Shown one piece after another: positions 1-64,000 of a stretch of DNA of 64,000 nucleotides. A model generated the notes under the pieces. The model worked only from the letters and a program-made list of their open reading frames with translations, searched no databases and was not told where the DNA came from. The position numbers and the translations under genes were made by a program. The number at the start of each line of letters is the position of its first letter. Position 1 is the first letter of the stretch. Source of the DNA: Marthasterias glacialis (Eukaryota; Echinodermata; Asteroidea; Forcipulatida; Asteriidae); assembly GCA_911728455.2 (NCBI GenBank), contig OU452227.1, positions 24,987,414 through 25,051,413 on the forward strand. Reading direction: 5' to 3'.

Positions 1-3000
1 ATGACAGACTCTGATGAAGGGCCAGCTGAATATGCAGTAGACAATGAAGACAATGAGGATCGCGTCGCGAGACTTTCAGCTGATCATGGAACAGGAGAAG
101 GAGAGTCTATCCCTTTGACTGGTCAACAGAAAGAAGAGGCTCGAGGTAAGATGGACGAGAGGTAGATTGATGTAGGCTAGGCTACCTCAGGCTAGGGGTG
201 TACGATAGACATGAGGTAGAATGAGGTAGGCTAGGCTACCTCAGGATAGGGGTGTAAGATGGATATGAGGTAGATTGAGGTAGGCTAGGCTACCTCAGGC
301 TAGGGGTGTGAGATGGACATAAGACAGAATGAGGTAGGCTAGGCTACCTCAGGCTAGGGGTGTACGATGGACATGAGGTAGAATGAGGTAGGCTAGGCTA
401 CCTCAGGCTAGGGATGTGAGATAGACATAAGACAGAATGAGGTAGGCCAGGCTACCTCAGGCTAGGTGTGTGAGATGAACACAAGACAGAATGAGGTAGG
501 CTAGGCTACCTCATTCTAGGGGTGTAAGATCACAAGAGGATTACAAGAGACAGTTAAAAAAAAAAGAGTTATTTTCCTTTACTTGTTGTCAGGTCGTGCT
601 ATGAAACGTGTAGAAGAGCTGGAGAAATTAATGCTTGTCGCTAAACAAAACTATCATCAGCTGGGAGGACGGTTGGATGAAGATAGAGAAGTCAGACAGA
701 GGGAGAAGGAGAGTGATCGGTATGTCAAACCCTCCTTAGTGTGTGTTCCCCAAAATTCCACAAAATTGCCCCTTTCATTTCTCACAATTGCATGCTTTCC
801 ACGTATTTCACAATTCTTCACAAGAGTTGTGCATAAGTACCACAAAGTTCCACTATGAAATAAACGTAAGTCCCATACACTGAAGAGTTCCACAGAATAC
901 TGCAGGATTGTTTTCCAGAGGCCATGGTTCTACTTGGATTAGACCTCTAGACACACACTTTATCTTGTTATTTTTTCAGAGGCCATGGAAGTACATGTAT
1001 GTGGAACTATGTTAGTCTACTGTGGTACTTAGTGGAAGTGGATTTGTTGTTTCTAACTATTACACACATATTCTTCAAAATTCCACAATCTGCTGTGGAA
1101 TTGGGTGGAAGTGCATTACATTGATTAATACGCATGCTCTTCAAAATGCCACAAAATTACAACTTTGTGGAATTTTGTGGAATAAATAAGTTTTGATCAA
1201 AATGAACTGATTATAGGAGGGAAAAAGGATATTTCATCAAAAGTAACATCACTTTATCTTGTGTTTTCTTAATTGGCATGATATTGTGTCTAAAGTACAA
1301 GGTGCTAATTTTAACAATCTGTTCTGTAAACACTCAGAAATTCCAGGAGGTTCAAGGGGTTTTATCATTTAGATCAAGGTGACTTGGAGGCACACAGCCC
1401 TGGTTCTTTATTCACTATGGTGTAGCGAGTTTGTCAACTTTCTTAAGTGTTATCAGTCAATTAATTAGTCAATCAATCCCCTACTTATTTCCACTCAATC
1501 AATAAATAAGACATTGGTATCAGTAATCAATTTGCAAAAGTTTGTCAAGTGGGGAGTTCTCCAAAAAGCAAGCTTGTCCACAACGGGGAGATCCACTACC
1601 CATATTTGTTATTCTTTATGTTGAAATCTGCAAACATTCTAACATACACATGTAACACCCAGGATTTCCAGGGGCAGTGCTTACGGGGGTACAAAGAGGG
1701 GTATTCCCCTGAGTATTTCTTTTCATTCCTTTGCACGCCCCCAACCCCAACACACACACCCAGACACTGATGAAATGGAGTATTAAATAGATTGACTGTT
1801 GGTTTTATGCAGTCAGTTGACACATTACATCATATTGCCTTCTTTTGTTTTGTAACAAACTTTGCTTGACACAATTCTCTCCACTTATGATATTTAGTTA
1901 AACCAGTCTTTGGGATAACATTGTTCAATTTTGGGTGAACAAGGAAAATGGACTAGTGGGGGATTTAAACCTGCAATCTCCGGGATTACGTGCTGGTGCT
2001 CAACCAACTGAGCTATCTAGTCCTGTGTTGACGGACTCCACCATTTTGAAAATTAGATATTCCATTGCTCCCAGCCCCCAACCATTCAACCTCCATTGAC
2101 CCCAAAAAGTAGAAACTGGGGCCACCAATGGGCGCAGATTTTTAAGATTTTTTTTTCCTCTTGTCAAATCTAACCCCATGGAGAATATTTTCAATAAGAG
2201 CGCATGTTGTTTTTTATGTTAGGGTGATTGGTGAGTTGGAGTCTCAGTTGGAGTATGAGCGATTGAGACGTGAGAAGCTTGAGTCACAGCTGGATCAATG
2301 CCGATCAGAAATTCAACACCTCAATGCTCAGCTAGAGAGAGCATCAATCATGGGAGTGGTAAGAAGTCAACTTTATCTAACCCAAGCAGTGCACTGTATT
2401 TAATACATGTAATGCCATGCATCTGAAGATAATTGCATCCTCTCAAGGTTATCTCTGTGCTGCTTGGGTGTAGTCCCTGGTCACATGGCAGTTTCAGGTT
2501 GAATGGCTTCTGACTGGCACCTCCGAACAAAGACATTGACAAAATAAGGAGACTGCCAACATTACGGCTGGATAGCTCAGTTGGTAGAGTGCTAGCAGGT
2601 TAATCCGGAGGTTGCAGGTTCAAATCCCGTTCTAGCCAATTTTTGTTTATTCGTCTTAAAAACTAACAATTCTAGAAACTTTAAATGGTCACAACTTGAA
2701 CTTTCACAATAGTGATTTTATGGTCAAGAAGTGTGATGTAACCAATACAAATATTTGAAAGCAAGGTTGCTGCCCCTGCAAACAGACAACTTTAGTCTGG
2801 TTACCTCAGTGGGTAAACCTTGAAAGTCATTGGAGCATACCTGAGTGTATTGGTTGAACATATAGACTCTTTACTGTTTGGAACTAGACCCCACACATCA
2901 ACAGGATTTCTAGGGAACCTCATGAATAAGGCCTCTGAAGGTCCAGTCTCACAAATAAATGAATTTCTGTAACTACTAACAGTTTGACCTTCTAATTATC

Positions 3001-3448
3001 CTGTTGGTAAATCATTGCATCACACAGGTGCGTATCTGTTGCAGACCCTACACTGTGCTACTTCCGGTTCCAAAGCTGGCATATGTTTGTGTGTATAATT
3101 TTACCCAAAATCACCCATTTCATCATTCAAAAGCATTCATCAAAAAAAAGTAGCTCAATGCAATTCCTATAGGCTTTTGGCAATCAGTGGAGCCAGTTTG
3201 TGTGAAGTGGGTGTGGCTTACAGTGGACTCAAGTCACACTTACAGGATAGGGGATTTTTGCTCGCTGAAAGTATTTAATTCATTTTTGTTGTTGCATAAA
3301 CATAATTTCCGCTCCATTTTTTCAGAGTGAGGAAGAGAGCAAGCCAAAGAAGAAGACCAAGAAGAAATCTCGATCAACTGATGGTGGCGTCTTTGTCAAG
3401 AGAACAGTTAATAAGCCTACATCCAGCAGAAATATAGATCTCTTTTGA
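1..3448 (+). CDS. 3' part of an unidentified coiled-coil protein gene (four exons)
   Basis: Four exons join in frame: 1-145, 593-719, 2223-2358 and 3326-3448 (TGA stop at 3446-3448), with donors GTAAG, GTATGT and GTAAGA and CAG/TAG acceptors. The phases (1, 2, 0) are mutually consistent. The joined product is about 177 residues as seen: an acidic start (MTDSDEGPAEYAVDNED), then a heptad-like Glu/Arg/Leu-rich helix across exons 2-3 (VEELEKLMLVAKQNYHQLGG and IGELESQLEYERLRREKLES), which I read as a coiled coil, then a basic linker (KPKKKTKKKSR) and the C-terminus SSRNIDLF. The ATG at base 1 may be the true start or an internal Met, because the window begins there. No signal peptide or membrane segment is seen, so an intracellular coiled-coil or cytoskeletal role is possible, but I do not recognise the family. 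A poly(A) signal follows about 100 bp after the stop. Confidence 0.75.
148..535. repeat. 54-bp minisatellite, about 7 copies
   Basis: The block around GGCTAGGCTACCTCA recurs every 54 bp (for example GCTACCTCAG at 181 and 235) and fills most of intron 1 of the coiled-coil gene. The core GAGGTAGGCTAGGCTACCTC is a near-palindrome, so each unit could form a small hairpin. Confidence 0.9.
720..2222. other. intron of coiled-coil gene, nothing coding seen
   Basis: This 1.5-kb intron is AT-rich with scattered TTCCACAAA-like motifs at about 745-1180 (imperfect recurrences of 'attccacaaaatt'), and a SINE remnant near its 3' end. The short ORFs show no family features or splice signals. Confidence 0.6.
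1934..2026 (-). mobile_element. tRNA-derived SINE remnant
   Basis: Read on the minus strand it starts GGACTAGATAGCTCAGTTGG (A box) and carries a B-box-like GGTTTAAATCC. The two 7-bp ends (GGACTAG/CTAGTCC) pair perfectly, but the anticodon and T stems do not, so this is a tRNA-like SINE head and not a tRNA gene. Related heads lie at 2566, 25565 and 28540. Confidence 0.65.
2566..2642 (+). mobile_element. tRNA-Lys-like SINE head
   Basis: Reads GGCTGGATAGCTCAGTTGG (A box) followed by GGTTCAAATCCC (B box). The acceptor-like ends GGCTGGA/TCTAGCC pair with one G-T wobble. The anticodon stem pairs poorly, so it is a SINE head and not a working tRNA gene. Confidence 0.65.
2999..3247. mobile_element. 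TA-flanked MITE, copy 1 (Tc1/mariner-like)
   Basis: Ends TCCTGT...ACAGGA are bounded on both sides by TA (2997-2998 and 3248-3249), the target duplication typical of Tc1/mariner elements. The interior (CCAAAGCTGGCATA, AGTGGAGCCAGTTTGTGTGA, GTGTGGCTTACAGTGG) recurs at 47306-47667 and about 60600-60891. There is no coding capacity. Confidence 0.7.
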
Positions 3449-3550
3449 GTGTTGACCTTGAGTACTACTAAGAATTTCATTTCTTTTAATTTCATTCTTC
3501 ATGACATTTCTCGATACTTGTCCTAATCACAGTCTATACACATAAACTTC

Positions 3551-3556
3551 AATAAA
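3551..3556 (+). promoter_or_regulatory. poly(A) signal AATAAA
   Basis: AATAAA lies 103 bp after the stop codon of the coiled-coil gene, a normal distance, so cleavage is expected near 3570-3590. Confidence 0.7.
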
Positions 3557-6404
3557 GGAGAGATGTAAGCCCAATAGGTTAGAGTCTTGTCACTTTATGA
3601 GAAAAATACTGCATGTGAAATACGAGAAGACATTGAAATGGGGAGGGGCAAATCCTAAGAGTTATAGAGGGGGAAGGGGGTTGATGGTTATTTGAGGTTG
3701 TGGACATTATTGTCAAAATACCAACATACATTATACATTTAGTAGCATTTGTCTAGATGCCTGTATATATGCAAAGTGGTGGGGCAAGGGGCTGGGGAAG
3801 TGGACTTAGTTTTCTGGAGTGATGTCCCTATTGGTTTTGTAAATGAAAGCGAAGTAAGGATGTTCTTGCTCTGTCAAAACACCTGGAACCCTTTTGTTAA
3901 AGTCCTCAGTTCCAAAGGGTAGACACCCCCATAACTACACTCAAAGTCAAATTTAAGTGCAGCTGGCCCATTTTGCAATTAAATTATCTTGTTTTGTAAC
4001 AAACTTTGGCAGACAAAACACCACATTGATGCTGATTAATCACTCTTGCTGTCAACGTTTTTGATACATGGGAAATAAGATAATTGATTGTCCCCAAGAA
4101 AGAATTTCTTTGCCCTCTCCCGCTCCCCAATTTTTTTTAATCTTGCGCTCATCGCTGAGTTCGAGGTTTGTCTGTGACAGCGGTTTGTGTGTTAGAGCAA
4201 TATGTGTGTGATAACGCCCTCTGTTGGCGATGTATTAGGAATAAAGAATACGGGAGCGTCGCAAACCAAGACTAACGGCTGGCAATGTTCAGAGGTTTTT
4301 ACATAAGAATGTAGGCCTATGTTTTATCCCTGTAAATAACAAAGTAAAATGTAAGACTCAATTAAAATGTCCTCAAAATAAGGTCTATGTCTTGTCTTAC
4401 TGTAGAAATATATTTTTAAAGGTTTCAAACTTTATACGATCTGAGATAAACTAGTGTGAATTTGTATTTTAAGGAGTTATAATTTAATTTAATTTCATGA
4501 CTTGAATAATATTTGTCTGTAAATTTATAACTTGTTGAAGTATGGCCTATTTTGTGATTTCTTGATCATGAATGAGGTGGTTGTTTGGGTTGAAATTCTG
4601 ACAAACTTGTAAATATGAAGTAAAACAAACTAGAAAGCAATAATCTTCTCCACAGCAGTATAAATCAAGAAAAGTTCCCTCGATCCACTAAGCTAAGTAG
4701 TAGTACCGGTCGATTTCCAACCCCCATGATCATGATGGACTACACTAGATTCATGTCCTTTATGTAGATTGTAACTTACCTTATTTGTTTGATATTTTAT
4801 GAAATAATTGAGTGAACACCGCAATACCTATTCACTCGAGACGTTCGTCGTAAAATATCAACCCCAGCAGACTTAGTCATCATTAAAACAGCCGTCTGGT
4901 TTTCTGGGAATTTGGCACTTGACAACATTCCATAATTCCCTTGAAATGAAACGGCAGTTCAAAGTTTTTAGAAAAGTAACTTCATTCCCATTCTCTAATT
5001 AATAAACATGTAACCAAAATGAACCAAATTGTTATTAGGGCTAAAATACGAACCAACCGAAACTTAAGTATCATTATTTAGGCTGCACTATTTCTACACC
5101 CATGTACATTTTGTATACGAAAGTGGACGTCCTCCCAGGCGACAGTGGTTCTATGGTTTACAAATGACATCAAAAACGGCCCCTTAATCATCACCCGAGA
5201 AACGCCGCATATATAACGGCATCATTTCTTATCCCTCGTTTTCGCATAATAAAAGCCAAGTCCGTGATAGGGATCATTTTGATTTGGAAGGATTTCAGAG
5301 GGTACAATAACTTTTGTAAAAACAATTAAATGTTTTTTTTTATGGCATCACATTTTGACTTAAATAGCGGAGTAATTCTCAAAGGCTAAATGACAACACA
5401 ACACCCACTAGTCATTTATAGAAGTAATGAACTTAACTTAAAATACGCCTAATTTATAAAAGACGAACACTTTTTGACAATCGAAACTTCCCATGCAATT
5501 AAGTTTCAATTATTGATAATTGTATTGGCGCTTTCCAAATATATATTAGCCAATTCAGGTGATTCATGAAGGTCTGGTTTCATTGATGCTGAAACTGTAA
5601 GGTTAGGTCAGCAAGACCGCAACTTTGATTTCACTAGGCCCTCCACAGAGGACACCTAAAATGAGGTCGTTTTGTGAATACACTATTTATATTTTTTCCT
5701 TGAACCATTACAAAAGAAAATATTCCTGAAGGCTCCGAATATAGCGGTATGCCGTCTACTTTCAGTTTGCGTAAAGGCAAACTCATTCAAAGAATAACTA
5801 TAACATAAAGTGAACGTTTTGTTATCGGGGTCACTGTTTGAGTTTTGGAGTCTCAATAAAGTCGATTTCTGACAGGGATAAAATCACAACAGAGTAAACT
5901 TTGTACACGATTAAAGCCCTATTTGAAATGTGTGTACGTGTGTGTGTGTGAAAGTTAATAAATTAAATTCCAACGACAGAAAACGTTCACCCCTCACTAC
6001 ACATGTTTATGGGTGGTTCCTTTGTTGTAAATAATTTAAATGACAATTATATCTCTTCATGCTCCACGGTCCAAGAAACACGCACAATATCTCTTGTATA
6101 TCGTGGGATATCTGGATGGACCACACTTTCCCCTATATAAATTCCAGTGTTATCTAGTGAATGGTTTAGTGTACATGTTTACAGTGCATTTGGCTGACAT
6201 AATGTTGGATTGTTTTATTTCCCGGAAGAAGGCCGAAGACGTCTCTTGGATATAGCCGTTTTCTCTGGGAATTGGGCATCTTGTAAAAACTCACTGCCAA
6301 CACTACGACTTCACACACGGCCCAACGGGCGTGTTACTCTGCTTGTGTACCCATTTTAACAATGATGTGTTGAACTGAATATCAGATCCCAAACTTCAAC
6401 GTTA
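3557..6404. other. intergenic region and presumed promoter/5' UTR of the EGF gene
   Basis: No convincing coding sequence. It holds AT-rich DNA, a short (TG)n run near 5933-5950 and a TATATAA at 5207-5213. The last 250 bp before the ATG at 6405 probably hold the 5' UTR, with several upstream ATGs, including one at 6040 that opens a 71-codon ORF. Confidence 0.55.
6134..6141 (+). promoter_or_regulatory. candidate TATA box of the Reeler-EGF gene
   Basis: TATATAAA in a C-rich setting (CCCCTATATAAATTCC) lies 271 bp upstream of the start codon. If it is used, transcription would begin near 6165 and leave a roughly 240-nt leader. This is position and motif evidence only. Confidence 0.35.

Positions 6405-64000
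<57,596 letters not shown>

Noticed and set aside
2566-2642. Functional tRNA gene
   Set aside because: A and B boxes and acceptor pairing are present, but the anticodon stem does not pair; it reads as a SINE head, as do the other tRNA-like stretches.

Overview
The window is animal genomic DNA: introns bounded by GT/AG, small exons, many tRNA-derived SINEs, MITEs, LINE ends and large minisatellites. The protein style (Reeler plus fibropellin/Notch-like EGF repeats) and the repeat style suggest a marine invertebrate deuterostome, most likely an echinoderm. That assignment is inference; I cannot search databases.

Layout. (1) 1-3448, + strand: the last four exons seen of an unidentified coiled-coil protein with a Lys-rich tail, followed by a poly(A) signal at 3551. 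(2) 3557-6404: intergenic DNA with a candidate TATA box at 6134. (3) 6405 to beyond the right edge, + strand: one giant gene for a secreted or surface protein. Three exons encode a signal peptide and a complete Reeler (reelin N-terminal-like) domain. Then 31 exons, all in phase 1-1, encode 67 intact EGF-like domains. The gene is open at its 3' end, and about 2,761 residues are encoded inside the window.

The EGF region has three zones. Exons at 13027-31737 carry diverged, mostly non-calcium-binding EGFs. Exons at 32866-44590 include two huge exons with 13 and 20 EGFs, whose 114-bp units are almost identical. Exons from 46458 on are single 114-bp exons, mostly of calcium-binding type (DINEC/DVNEC). 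A broken EGF exon lies at 63515. Most array units carry sequons for O-glucose, O-fucose and O-GlcNAc, as in Notch.

The introns hold the other notable structures: a 30-bp minisatellite (37282-39664) open in frames on both strands; a 4.3-kb 49-bp minisatellite (52487-56792) with higher-order structure; a 48-bp minisatellite made of tandem copies of an exon end plus its splice donor (61170-61790); a 5'-truncated LINE between 65-bp direct repeats (59188-60273); a piggyBac-like MITE with TTAA flanks; TA-flanked MITEs; and several long fold-back palindromes.
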